This document shows positions 1 to 10,660 of a stretch of DNA of 64,000 nt, in pieces. The number at the start of each line of letters is the position of its first letter. Position 1 is the stretch's first letter. A program made the position numbers and the translations under genes. Source of the DNA: Chanos chanos (taxonomy: Eukaryota; Chordata; Actinopteri; Gonorynchiformes; Chanidae); NCBI RefSeq assembly GCF_902362185.1, contig NC_044509.1:8855866-8919865 (forward strand), in the 5' to 3' direction. The notes below the pieces were generated by a model, which saw nothing but the letters and a program-made list of their open reading frames with translations, made no database searches and was not told the DNA's origin.

Positions 1-1321
1 GAGATCGAAGGTATTCTCAACTCTAAGCCCCTTGGCTACACCTCCTCAGACATAGCAGACCCTGACCCTGTCTGACGGATCAACCTTCTGTCACGCATGG
101 ACTGTTTGCAGGCACGAACTGTTCATACACATTCACCGTACAAACATACACATTCACCACAACGCGGACTGAGTTCAAGTTGAATATTTATTCATTGTTG
201 TTATTGTGATTTTGTTGTGTGTGTGTGATGTCCAATGTCTTCATTTATTGATCTGTAAATAACAGAGAAGAAAGACTGATGTTAGCATTCTATAGCATTC
301 TGTAACATTTCCGATTAAGTTGGCCAACGAATCCATTCGCATATTTCACTATCCTCAAAATTACCGTTAAAAATGCTACGTTAGGCTATGTTGTCTATGT
401 GTAAATGTTGATTGATTGTTAATTGTAAGAGCTGTCGCTTTCCTGTGCGATGCTTCCCGGAGGTGAGGTTTGCTGCAGTGACGTCAAAGAAACCAGTACG
501 TCACAGCCTCAGGTATTTTAAAAGAAAAGTCCCGTGAACTTCACAGGAGGTCCGCGTGCGTCACATCCTGTTTTTAACTATAAAAGCCCTCCATTTTGTT
601 TTAGACAGGTTGGGATGTTGTTGGTTGGTTGTTGGGGTTGTAGGAGTGTATTTCGTGAGAGAAAATAGTTATTGAAGAATTTATGTCTTGTTTGTTTTCC
701 GGTGTGAATAGTGTAAATAGTGTAAATACGTTCTTGTTCGGTTTGTTTGTTTTCTTTTTCTTTTTTTTCCCGTTTATTATTGGCACAAAAATAAATTCAC
801 CAGGTGTTTGACCACAAATCACAATCTTGACTCCTGCTGCCTCCTTGCCTAAGACGGTTCCGTAACACCCGGTCACACCTCATAGTCTTCTTATGGGGCG
901 GCGGGATGTTTCCCTGCCGCAGGTGGTATATGAGGACTCTGAGCTGTTGAGTTGGAAGAGATGGAGGCACAGTCAGCTCCTGGCCGATCATCTCTGGAGG
1001 CACTTTATCAGGTACTACTTATTTAGCCTCCAGGCCCATCAGAAATGGTGGACCGAGACAGAGGGCATGAAAGTTGGAGAGACCGTCATGATTGTTGACC
1101 CTCAGTTACCACATGCTCTTTGGCCTGTTGGAAGGGTCATCAAAGTTTTTCCTGGTGCAGACAACCAGATAAGGTCAGCAGAGATTCAAGTGAAGAAGAA
1201 AACCTATATAAGGCCAGTGACCCGACTTATCAGCCTTCCCGCACTACCGGATGAAGATTGATCAACTTCTTCAAGCCCTTTTTATAGATGTTCAAATTTA
1301 CATTGTGAATATGGGGGCGGC
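1..1321 (+). mobile_element. BEL/Pao LTR retrotransposon fossil, 3' part
   Basis: The window opens inside a BEL/Pao pol gene: the first 72 bases read as the late integrase region (EIEGILNSKPLGYTSSD then DPDPV). After a nested insertion, 875-1261 continues with the C-terminal integrase domain typical of BEL elements (MGRRD, a W-K-R-W stretch, WPVGRVIKVFPG, then RPVTRLISL). A purine-rich tract at 1311-1320 followed by TG at 1322 looks like the polypurine tract and the start of the 3' LTR. The element is old and broken, with at least one other LTR element inserted in it. Its 5' part lies outside the window. Confidence 0.8.
73..867 (+). mobile_element. Solo LTR nested in the BEL integrase
   Basis: This 795-bp block interrupts the BEL reading frame. 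It begins TGACGGATC, ends TCCGTAACA, and is flanked by CCCTGTC (66-72) and CCCGGTC (868-874), a near-perfect repeat consistent with a target-site duplication. Inside are a TATAAAAG box near 579 and an AATAAA signal near 790, as expected of an LTR in plus orientation. The exact ends are uncertain by a few bases because the repeat is longer than the usual 4-6 bp. The family was not identified. Confidence 0.6.
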
Positions 1322-1614
1322 TGTTAAAATGGGCCATTTGTGACTTTACCTTTTCCCTGTGGTGGCCTCTTTACATTTAGCCTGCCCACTCATTTGCCCT
1401 CCTTAAACCTTTAAACCAATTGGTACAAAACGAGGTGCAGGCTGTGACAGGTACCTTTTAGTTGGGGAGGAAGAGAATGGTTACAGAAGAATGACTGGGA
1501 CCGCACTCCTTTTGCATGTTTCATCTTCACCATGTTTTTCAAGGGTCATCTGGGTCCCTGCGACACTTTTTGACTTTCGTTTGTCAGAAAACATTTTAGG
1601 TCATATAATCTACT
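1322..1614 (+). other. Possible 3' LTR remnant of the BEL element
   Basis: The sequence begins TGTTAAAATGGG directly after the purine tract that follows the BEL pol end, which is where a 3' LTR should start. There is no second copy in the window to confirm it. The right end is set only by the start of repeated block X at about 1615. Confidence 0.35.
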
Positions 1615-2450
1615 CATTACATCAATTAGATCTTTGACAAAGTTGGTCAAACTGCTATAGTCAGACGATCAAAGGGCATCAAGAAGAACTGAATCATTAG
1701 TCTCCCTCTCCTTGCTCAGACAATTGTGAGGGTGCCTCTTCTAGCGCTACTCCTCAGCTACCAGTGACTGAACGTTGTGTTTATATTGTTAGAGAGAGGA
1801 ACTGTCGAAGGATTTATGGTTAATGTTTTCTATTTGAAGGTGCAGCACCTGTTGAGAATCAGGTGGAAGCGGTACCTAGGCCCCCAGCTGTGTATCTGCA
1901 GACTGGAGGAATAGGCTGTTTTTGTGTGACTTCCTTGATTGGGAAACTAAATGTGAGGTCAGGTGTCACCCTGTAGCTGAAAGAAATGAACCAGAAAAGA
2001 TCTTTTCAATTATATTTGGCATTTATGGGTCCTCTCATTGATTTGCAAAAGCAGTTCTTCCAATACCAGCAATATGAGGGGGGATCACTTTTTAAGTATT
2101 CATGAGCCCTGCCATACAACATCTGCAAGTAGCCATTGATAACAAGGGGAGTCAGTGAGCTTTTTTTATTATTATTATTGAAAAGCTTGTGGACAGAATT
2201 TGAGTTGAGCTGTAAAACGGACACTTTCAGACTTTATTTCAGTATCTAGTGAATCACCCTCATTCTAAGTTTACAATGCACAAGTGTTTTGTTTTTGCTT
2301 CTGTTGATGTTTGCTTGTTTGTTTGTTTGTTTGTTTGTTTGTTTGTTCATGTGCATGTAAGTTATTTGCTTTTGTTCACTACTGTAATGATCATTTCTAA
2401 CTGTGAGGTGAAAAATTTCTTTTAAGAACGTAATGAGGGTTGGTGGTAAT
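1615..2450. repeat. Repeated block X, copy 1
   Basis: About 830 bp that recur nearly unchanged (about 95% by eye) at 30075-30898 in the same orientation. Both copies start at TCATTACATCAATTAG and end near GGTAATAATG. Each abuts a retroelement fossil on its left: BEL here, the provirus in copy 2. A 72-codon minus-strand frame (2006-2224) is open in both copies, and a plus-strand stretch around 1840-2095 is also mostly open. Neither resembles a protein I recognise. It may be an unclassified transposable element or a dispersed duplication. Confidence 0.7.
2315..2347. repeat. (TTTG)n microsatellite
   Basis: About eight TTTG units. The equivalent site in copy 2 of block X (near 30775) has only two or three, so the tract expanded here or shrank there. 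Confidence 0.85.
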
Positions 2451-3525
2451 AATGATCCCATACTACAATGTTATGTGATGTCCAAAAGGTTTAAGAGACC
2501 AGAGTTTTTGCTGACACTAAAGAATTGTATAGTTCATGTGTTAATAGTTTCTCTTCATTGGAAACTCCCATACAGTGAAGAGATGTTATGTTCTAATGAC
2601 TATTCTGATTTGTTTACTTTCTTTCTTTAATTATTTACATGTGAATAAACCAGTCTATTTGTTGTTACAAAAAGATAAGTCTGAACATTGGTCCTTGAGG
2701 GGGCGTCTCATCTTTGCAATTGGAATCTGTTGAGGTGGGATAACAATTTCAGAAAACTATAGTTTCACCCACCTAGAACCCTGGGGTTGTCAAAGTGTCT
2801 TGTCCATATACATGGGGCCTAGCACTCATCAGTTTAGCCATCCACAGCTTAGTTTAGGAAGAGAGATGAACTGAGTTGGAGGAAGATCCCCTAAGATCCT
2901 CCTTTGAGGCTGTGACCTTTCAAGGCTACAGAGTGCTATACTGAACCCCTATCAAGGTATGCTTGCTTTTTACCCATTTGTAACTGATTTACATGATGCA
3001 GCTGGTGTACCTGTCTGTAACTGCAGATTACATCAACAGATCTATTTATAAACTTGGTAAACTGAATCCCAGTGTCTTACTTACTTCGCTTCAGTTATGG
3101 CTTAAGAGAGGACATGTCTGCCCACTTTATGTGGTGGTGTTCACAACTAGTGTAAAGAATATGTTCAATGATGACCAAATTTCTGAAATTTTGTAATAAC
3201 AAACAATATTTGTTTTTAATCCTCCAAATTGCACACAGCTGGAAAATCTATTAGCAAAGTTAACCATATAATGTACTTATATTTAGCCATATTATGGATT
3301 TACATTTATTTTCTGAGTTTCCTGGATATTCCTAATTTTGCACCTTTAAATACTCAGTCTTCTTACTCAGCAGTTCATGTGATGAAATGAATGTGCCATT
3401 ATCTAGTCATTGACGCTCGTCCATACGTGTGAAGAAATGCTGAGGTTCTTATCAGTATTGAGCTGTCCTAAATAATTGCCATTGAAGTAAATATCCTCAC
3501 CATAACACACACACACACACAGTCA
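2451..3525. other. Intergenic sequence
   Basis: I see no convincing gene. Short open frames at 2433-2630 and 2993-3196 have no recognisable motif and ordinary AT-rich composition. A short CA repeat lies at about 3504-3520. Confidence 0.5.
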
Positions 3526-3530
3526 CCCTG

Positions 3531-3890
3531 TGTCACAGCCTGCGCCTCATCTTTTGGACTCTTGTTTTGTTCTGTCTTTGTGCTCTTGTTCTGTCTGTCT
3601 CCGCCCCTCACCTGTTCCTGTTTGTCTCATTATTAACCTCGTTAATTTGTACCAATCCTGTTTTGCCCTGTTTAGTTCTCCCTCTGTATTTAAGCCCTTG
3701 TGTTTGCCTTGTCCTTTGTCTATTGTTGTTTGTGTTTCGAGCACTCTGTTATGCTGTACCTTTTTATTATCGGTTTTGTTCCAGTCTGCACTTGTATTTT
3801 GATCTTCCGTTTGTTAGTAAAGTCCTCCGTTTTGTCACCTCCATCTTCGTGTCTTGCACTTGGGTCCTGCACCACTCCACCAGGGTGACA
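3531..3890 (+). mobile_element. Solo LTR, TGTCAC family, copy 1
   Basis: A 360-bp block beginning TGTCACAGCC and ending AGGGTGACA, flanked by a perfect 5-bp duplication CCCTG (3526-3530 and 3891-3895). It has a TATTTAAG promoter-like box near 3688. A second member of the family lies in the opposite orientation at 45701-46057. The sequence is non-coding; open frames across it are pyrimidine-rich by chance. It is a solo LTR of a 5-bp-duplication retrotransposon (Gypsy-like, inferred). Confidence 0.85.
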
Positions 3891-4029
3891 CCCTGATAAT
3901 GCTGTACTCTGGCATTCTAATACTATTGCACTCAAACCAAAATCTCTTTATAACCTGTTTTTGCAGGTTAAGCAAATAAAAAGCAGAAAATTATGGAACT
4001 TGTGGGTTAAATCATAGTGTAGGTTACAT

Positions 4030-5251
4030 TTCATCTGTAAATAAATTTAAGTATGATGATGACTTCTCAAATATTTTAATACTTAAAATGAGTTTGGCTG
4101 ATATTTTAAACTATGGATAATTCAGAGCATAAATCTCCAGAAGAGATAAAGATGTGATCTTTTCCAGTGAAAGAGTCAAAATGTAATACAGTATCCAACA
4201 AGGAGGATAAATGACAACAGTAATACCTAAGGTTTTTGCTGCTTTCCTTTCAGACTTTTTAAGAGTGTGAGCATTACCTCCAAGTTTGGTGCTAACTGTT
4301 ACAGAGTTAATCACCTTGACCTGATACTTTGCTACACAGTAAATTCTCAAGTATAATACTATAACAATGAGACAAGGGGCAAGCAATGAAACAAAGACGT
4401 CAATGACCTCCCAAATGAAACTGATGACAAGACGACACTCGCCATGGCATGTGCTTCTTCTCTCTGCATAAAATATGATTGTGTAGCATACACACAGAAT
4501 AAATGGAAGAGCATAACCAGGTAATAGAGATACAAAATGTAGCCTTATGAAGAGTCACTTTAAAGGTGTAATGCAAATGATTACTGTTACGTGCGGCGCA
4601 TTTGTGTGTGTGTTTTTGCGTCTTGTTGCATCCTGTGTCTTGTTTTTTCTCTCTCTCTCTCTCCTCTCCCCGTCACCTGACGCAGGGATCCAGTAGTGGC
4701 GCGAAACAGCTGCCACTCCCCACCTGGCCTGGTGTTGCGTCCCACCTCCGTGTTCCCAGCCAGCCAACCAAAGATGGAGTGCCCCTTGTCTGATGGCCAA
4801 CCGGAGATGGGGCGCGGAAATTTAAAGATGCCGGTTTTAACTGTTGGTAGATTTTCGGTCTCGTTGCGTTCGCTCTTGTGCTCTCTTGTGTTGTAACTAC
4901 TCACTGTGTATCATGTTTGACTTTTGTTATTGTTTGACTACGGTTTTGGATTACGGATTGGCTTTGGTTGTTTTCGACTGGCGTGGGGAGAGGAACAGGT
5001 AAGAGGGGGATCCCCGCGTTAGGAGTTAACTGTGTATAGGGGTTAGGTTAGAGGTGGGTGCCACTATTGTATGTGTTGTTTTGGTAGTCAGTGAGTGTAG
5101 TTAGGTTCATTTTGGCTCTGCCACCTTTTTGTTTTCGTAGTTAAGTGTGTGTTTCCGGTAGGCATTTAGGCTGGTTTTTGTTCTATTTCGTTCATTCCTT
5201 TGGCACCGTCTATCGTTCTCTCCCCTCTCCGTGTTCGTTTGTAAATATTCC

Positions 5252-5310
<59 letters not shown>

Positions 5311-5882
5311 TTGTAAATATCCCTTTGTTCACTTTGTAAATATCTTTAATACGTTGCACTTTTTTTGTTGTACATTGCTCCCGTGTCCGTGTGTTTTTTC
5401 CTCCTCGCACCGTCCCAACCCGACACCGGTGGTGGGTTTCTTTATGCTACGTCCCTGCATCATACCCCTAGACCCAACTCACTATCTGGGACGTAACAAT
5501 CACTCACTGCAATATATCGGTCAACAGATATAAAGACTATATTACCAAGAGAAGCAGAAACAACCACAAACAGAACGACTGGAAATAATACACAAAACAC
5601 ATCTCCAAAATACCAGCATGTTTCAATTAATCGAATGCCCTCCAATGGCATAACAAACAATCCAACAATCATATCTGCCACAGCCGTAGAAAGGATGAGC
5701 AAGTTGGTTGGAGTATGCAGCTGTTTGAAGTGGCTGGTTTTCATTTCATCACCAACAGGTTCAGAATCACAGTGCAAACTGACACTGATAAAAAGAAGAG
5801 GTACATAATAATATATTCAAACTTAGGTTGCAAATTTATTGCATGATGAGTTGTCCAGTGGATAACAGTATTGCATATCCAT
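4030..5882 (-). pseudogene. TAAR pseudogene split by a solo LTR
   Basis: A trace amine-associated olfactory receptor remnant. The ATG at 5882 starts MDMQYCYPLDNSSC, a typical TAAR amino end with an N-S-S sequon. TM2 to the DRY motif is at 5480-5740 (HFKQLHTPTNLLILS, CWYFGDVFC, VDRYIAVSD). TM5 to TM6 is at 4111-4386 (KSERKAAKTLG). Damage: TM1 is out of frame, a 914-bp solo LTR sits just after IAVSD, the TM6 CWxP motif is altered (CWIL), the first part of TM7 with NSxxNP is deleted, and the Trp before the carboxyl tail is a TAG stop. Position 3.32 is Leu, as in its relatives. It is closest to the 23970-24962 gene. The shared upstream promoter module survives at 6021-6097. Confidence 0.9.
4585..5498. 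mobile_element. Solo LTR inserted in the TAAR pseudogene
   Basis: 914 bp with matched ends TGTTACGT and ACGTAACA. It is flanked by ATTAC (4580-4584) and ATCAC (5499-5503), a 5-bp duplication differing at one base. It contains a long (TA)n tract at about 5258-5307. No coding sequence of its own is recognisable. The mismatch in the duplication and the decay of the host gene suggest moderate age. Confidence 0.8.
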
Positions 5883-6437
5883 GACGTTCAAGTTTATCAA
5901 AATATCTTATGTCTTCAGAAGCCTATCTGAGTGTGAGAGTCATTACGAGCTTTCAGTATATTTTTAGTTTTCTTGTCCTTAACACTATGCATGTGGATAC
6001 TGCAAAAACTCCATCAAATCAGTTTTTATATGTTTGAGGGGAACTTACTCCTCCCTTATTATGACGTGATAAAATTAGCCATTGAAAATACCTCCCCATA
6101 TTCTTCTGGCAAGCTCCCAGCTGACAGTAACGCTAAAAAATCTATAAAATAATAATATATGCCATAAAGGGTTTAAAAATAATCAATAAAGTGATTTGGC
6201 TATATGCATGAATGTAGATTATGGAAACCTGCATAACCAATTGTTTTAATATCTTTGAGGTTTAATGCATTATTACTGACTTGTGGCTGAGGTTCATGAC
6301 CAGACTCAGACATCTTCAGGTGAATGCTATCTAGTCATATACCTGTCCCAAAACTATTTTGCAGATGTGGTGAGGAATGCTGTCATAACCTCACATGTAA
6401 AAGAAGTGTACTGCATATTTATCTCTTGGTTTGGTTA
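5883..6437. other. Upstream flank of the TAAR pseudogene
   Basis: Non-coding apart from the promoter-like module at 6021-6097. It ends where copy A of the large duplication begins abruptly at 6438. Confidence 0.5.
6021..6097 (-). promoter_or_regulatory. TAAR core-promoter-like module (pseudogene copy)
   Basis: Read on the minus strand: GGGGAGGT, then an AATGG block, TCATAATAAGGGAGGAG, and a CATATAAAAAC TATA-like box. The same order of boxes precedes the intact minus-strand TAAR genes. It lies about 140 bp upstream of the old start codon. Confidence 0.55.
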
Positions 6438-7170
6438 ATGGCAGTAGATCCATGAAAGGGATATGTTCTATCTGGTAATGCTGCCTGGAAGAACAAAGCT
6501 GCAGCAAGCCCCCCTGGCAGTTCTACAAGAAGAGGACCTTCCTGGCCTCCATTACAACCTTGGCTCACAAGGCACAGACAGGACCACAAATTTGATATTT
6601 CAAAGGTGCTATTGGCCCAATATGTGTTGTTACATTGACCAGTGGTGCAGAAAATGGGAGTAGTGTTTGGTGACCAAGGTAGTCAGACCCTCAGGTCTGG
6701 ACTTTTCAGAGCCAGTTTCTTGCCTCCAAGCCTTTAGAAATTTTGTCTATTGACTTCATCATTCTAAACTGAGTACATAATAGCTGCAAGAATTTGTTAG
6801 TAGTCACTGATGTGTTCTCCAAGTTCACACAGTCCCACCTCAGTGCTGACCAAAAGGCCAGCACAGTTGCCTATGTCCTTACAGAATGCTGGCCATACAT
6901 ACAGCATAGCAAAGCAAATGCATTTGGACCAGGGCTGCAGTTTTGAGGGTGAACTGTATGGAGTGGACAAAAGCACCATGATCCTGTGCATCCCAGAGGG
7001 CAATGGACAGTATGAGTGGTTTAACTGGAGCCTCCATGACTTGCTCCATACCTTTCCCCAAAATAAGAGGAGAGTCTGGCCCAAACCACTCCCACGGGTG
7101 TTATCTGCTTACAATACAACAGTGTATCAGGTTACTCACCATACAAGCTTATGTTCAGCCTAAAACCAAG
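6438..7170 (+). mobile_element. Gypsy-type LTR retrotransposon fossil, integrase part
   Basis: The translation shows the integrase zinc-binding region (LH-x-NLGSQGTDRTTNLI, QRCYWPNM, a paired-Cys stretch) and then the catalytic core region (VVTDVFSKFTQ, ADQKASTVA, HLDQGCSFEGEL, PEGNGQYEWFNWSLHDLLHT, AYNTTVYQVTHHT). This is the order of Ty3/Gypsy integrases. It is broken, with several breaks. It is the truncated counterpart of the fossil at 50690-52520. Confidence 0.85.
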
Positions 7171-7287
7171 GCTCCCTGTGGGCTCCCAGATGTGGAGGGA
7201 AAGAGTTGGTTGGGGAGACAGCTAAGGACTGGGTCTCCATGAATCAAGGCCATCTGGCAAAAAACATAGGCCATTGTACATCCAAAA

Positions 7288-7288
<1 letters not shown>

Positions 7289-7338
<50 letters not shown>

Positions 7339-7363
7339 ATATATATATATATATATATATATG
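7289..7363. repeat. (AAAT)n(TA)n microsatellite
   Basis: About 50 bp of AAAT repeats run into about 24 bp of TA. Copy B has only short A runs here (52621-52660), so the tract grew after the duplication or collapsed in copy B. Confidence 0.9.
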
Positions 7364-7802
7364 CGCATATGCATGCATGATGTCTTGCGCAGTGGGTAAC
7401 AGTAGGCTCGATGTTTCACTAACACAATTCGATGTGTAGATGCATCTATAAAGGGTGATTATGAATATAAGCACAATGATACTCTACAGCCAGTCAAAGT
7501 GTATCAATAATATAATAACTAAAGGGCACTTACCTCACTCTGTTTGACCATTTTTCCACTTAAGTTTGAAAATTCACTTAATCTTGGTATTTTAGTGAGA
7601 TTCGGTGCACTTATTATGAGGATTCAGACTGGAGCCTTGTTCAGTCAAGGTTGAAATGAGTTGAAGTAAAAGAACTGGGGACGTTTATTCATCATATGTG
7701 TTTGGAACACAGCACTAAAAATAAAAGCATGTCATGTTTAATTGAACATTGTTGAATGGAATTGTCCAAGCCAAGATTCAAACAGCTTCTCATGATAAAT
7801 AC

Positions 7803-8216
7803 TGTAAGATTATAGTGACATCTGAACAGACATGGTTCATGATAGGAGAACTGTTTAACCTGATGGTCTTATTACCATAGATACAAAGAAAGCTTCACAC
7901 CTTTGGCACCGCGTTACTGCTGGAGCCAAGAGCAATTGATTAAAGCAAAATACAACCGGTAATGAGCGAATGGCAGCCATCACAGACAAAAGGGGAATTT
8001 AGCAATAACAGCTAGATTCTGATTTGCATCAAGCAACGTTGTACACCTATTGTCTGTTTGCTTCATGGTATAAAAGGCCGATCGCGGTAACAGTTCGCTG
8101 AGTTAAGCTTCGACGCAGGCAGACTTGCTACCGGGTTCCACCACCAAATAAAGCTTTTCTCCAAGCGCACTTTCGCTCCGGTTCGTTTACTTGTAAAATC
8201 ACAAGAAAATCCAACA
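7803..8216 (+). mobile_element. Solo ERV LTR (TGTAAG family) in copy A
   Basis: A 414-bp LTR beginning TGTAAGATTATAG and ending AATCCAACA, with TATAAAAGG near 8080 and AATAAA near 8144. It is flanked by a perfect 4-bp duplication ATAC (7799-7802, 8217-8220), the size typical of gamma/epsilon-type retroviruses. The same LTR occurs at 22519-22938 and as the 3' LTR of the provirus at 25635. Copy B retains the empty site (AAATACTATGCAGTCAC near 52935), so insertion followed the duplication. It is relatively young. Confidence 0.92.
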
Positions 8217-9253
8217 ATACTATCCAGTCACAAGCGCTTTTCCTGAAAGTGCTATTATGCAGGCATCATAGTGAAGGGGGGCAGTCACTAATTTTAATAT
8301 GAAGGGAATTTGACGTGTTTATTAGGCCCTGCTTTATGTCATGGCAGTTTTATGAAGGTTACTAGTATGCTATATAGAGGCATATGAAAATGGACCGGAG
8401 AAAAAGAATATTAAATAAGAGTTGTGAAGATCAGTGGATATTCAATCTGACCTCATCATGCAAACTCCATGCAGTAAGGACCTGTACTAGGACTTCAACC
8501 AAGAACCTTTTTCTTTCAACTAATGTGTGCTCATCGCTCATGCGCCATGTTTCCTAGATGTGCAATCATAGCATAATTTTAACGTAGCTGTAATCTGAGT
8601 TGTGCAAAAGCAGGTAAAGATGAAAATAAATAAATATCAAGTGTAATTACCAATAAATAAGAAGAGTGAAGTAATTAGCTGGCTATTTTCTCCTGCCAGG
8701 ACCTTTGGATGTGGTATGTAAGCACATTATTGTTAGAAGTGCTGCTGTCCCACTCAACTGTTTAGTGTGGTTCTGAAGTAGCAGAAGATGTGGCTGGCTC
8801 ACAAAGTCTCTTTATATATGTGTTAATGGCAAAATTTTACTACTATTAAAAGGTAATAAACCTGCTGCAGTGAGGAGAAAATCAGATGGATAAAATTTAC
8901 GAGCTTACTTCATATGTTTCAGGAAACAGTTTGTTGTTCCTCTAAAATGAAATGTGGAATTAAGGACAGTTTTCTGATTGGTACTTGAAATGAGTCATGC
9001 AGTGTAATACTTCACAGCAATTGTTTTACATGGTTATTTTTAGAGGTTTATTTGTTTATTTGAATTACTATTGTTTTCTCATATTCTCAGCACAAAAAAA
9101 CCCTCTGAAACAGGATGCACATTATTATTTTACAACGGATATGTTTATGAAAAAATGATGAAAATCCCTCTGTTCTCACACATATTTCAGATCAATTGAA
9201 AATATTGTTTGGTCAAAAGAATATAAACATCTTTTATTGTTATTTGAAATATC
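8217..9253. other. 3' flank of a TAAR gene, no gene seen
   Basis: AT-rich sequence shared with 52940-53993 in copy B. I see no coding or RNA gene in it. Confidence 0.6.
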
Positions 9254-10261
9254 CTAGTGTAGCAAAGATATATATGAAGATGATGGCTCAAATATTTTGA
9301 GTGTTAAAGTGTGTTTCACTGATACCCTGAACCAAGGATAAAACAATGCATATATTATTGGGTTCATGCATGAGTTCATGTTCATAACCCCGGAGAAAAA
9401 ACTGCTGTAAAATGATGCAGAACTAATGCTACCCTCAGCCAGAATGGAAATGTAATATGGTACCCAACAAAGCATATAAATTGCAACAACTATTCCTAGA
9501 GTTTTTGCTGCTTTCCTCTCAGACTTAGAAGCCACGACCTCATCCTCGGATTTTAAATTTACTTTAACAGACTTAATCACATTAGCCTGACGTCTTGCAA
9601 TGCAAAATATCCTCATATACAGGGAGCACACAACAGAACATGGTGCAATTAAGGAAACAAAAAGGTCAATGACAACCCAAGTGAAGCTGATGATGAGCAC
9701 ACACTCTCCGTAGCATGTGCCGTGTGTCTCTGGATAAAATAAATGATTAAACAATATGCTTACAGAATAAAAAAGAGAACAAGACCAGCAAATGAATATA
9801 CAAATCAAAGTTTTACCATTGGTTACAAAAGACGTATAGTGTAATGGATTACTCACAGCAATATAGCGGTCAATAGATATAAAAACAAGGTTGCCAAGAG
9901 ATGCTGAAACAACAACATACAGAATTAATGGATAAATGGAGCAAAACACATCCCCAAAGTACCAGCAATTTTCAATTAGTCGTATGCTCTCCAAGGGCAT
10001 GACAAAAAATCCAACAATCAGATCTGACACAGCCAGCGAGAGAATGAGCAAGTTGGTTGGAGTGTGGAGCTGCTTAAAGTGGGAAATAGAGATTATCACT
10101 AGTAGGTTCAAGAACACTGTTAACACTGACACAGAAGCAAAAAATATGTACATCATGATGTTTTCTCCATTAGTCCACACTGCCCTCAAACAAGAAAAGT
10201 TGTAAAATGGAAAGCAATACTGAGTTTCATAGTTTTCGTTCACTGCAAGGGTGTTATCCAT
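9254..10261 (-). CDS. Trace amine-associated receptor, D5.42 type, intact
   Basis: A single-exon seven-helix olfactory receptor expected to couple to Gs-type olfactory signalling at the cilia of sensory neurons (family knowledge). The start chosen is MDNTL at 10261, giving 335 residues as in three paralogues; an in-frame ATG three codons upstream is possible. Visible: N-glycosylation sequon N21FS; N1.50 at 52; D2.50 at 80 (LAVSD); C3.25 at 107; DRY at 131-133; W4.50 at 159; P5.50 at 207; KSERKAAKTLG before TM6; CWVP at 265-268; and the TAAR fingerprint NSCMNPIIYALFYPWF at 296-311. Residue 3.32 (114) is Leu, so the classical amine-binding Asp is absent, while Asp199 occupies 5.42. This matches the fish clade III pattern. 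It is the copy A partner of 53994-55001. The ligand is unknown; an exact subtype number is not assigned. Confidence 0.93.
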   Translation of the reverse strand: MDNTLAVNENYETQYCFPFYNFSCLRAVWTNGENIMMYIFFASVSVLTVFLNLLVIISISHFKQLHTPTNLLILSLAVSDLIVGFFVMPLESIRLIENCWYFGDVFCSIYPLILYVVVSASLGNLVFISIDRYIAVSNPLHYTSFVTNGKTLICIFICWSCSLFYSVSILFNHLFYPETHGTCYGECVLIISFTWVVIDLFVSLIAPCSVVCSLYMRIFCIARRQANVIKSVKVNLKSEDEVVASKSERKAAKTLGIVVAIYMLCWVPYYISILAEGSISSASFYSSFFSGVMNMNSCMNPIIYALFYPWFRVSVKHTLTLKIFEPSSSYISLLH

Positions 10262-10386
10262 CCTGTTCAAGTAACAGATTAGTATCAGAGGATGAGTTCT
10301 CGTGCTGTAGCCAGAGAACCTTCAAGATGTGTCGGTTCTGCATTTCAGCATCCTACTGATTTCCAAATTCACACTTTGTTTTATTC

Positions 10387-10450
10387 ATTTTTATAATACT
10401 CTCCTCCCACTTATTATGATGAGTTCATTGGTCATTTTTAAGACCTCCCA
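10387..10450 (-). promoter_or_regulatory. TAAR core-promoter-like module
   Basis: On the minus strand: TGGGAGGTCTTAAAAATGACC, CAATGAACTCATCATAATAA, GTGGGAGGAG, then TATTATAAAAAT. The TATA-like box is about 130 bp before the ATG at 10261. It is nearly identical at 55117-55180 and clearly related at 32967, 48195, 25070 and 6021. Confidence 0.6.
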
Positions 10451-10660
10451 TTCAGACAGATTCTTACCTAGTAAAGGGGCTCCCACTTGGACAGATTCGT
10501 ACCTAGAAAGGCCATATATCTCACATGTGCCAGCTCGTACATATGCAGATGTAACAAAACCAAAACTTGTTGATCACAGATGTAATTTATTAAAGTATAT
10601 GTTGTGCTTTTTTCACTCCCCGAATGCAGGGAGGCAAGCCCCATCACTACGTAGGCTCCT

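Noticed and set aside
2006-2224. A small conserved gene in block X
   Set aside because: It is open in both copies, but the copies are too similar for conservation to mean much and no motif is recognised; kept only as a finding.
4555-4904. Overlapping open frames within 4555-4904
   Set aside because: They lie inside the solo LTR that splits the TAAR pseudogene, have no known motif, and occur on both strands.
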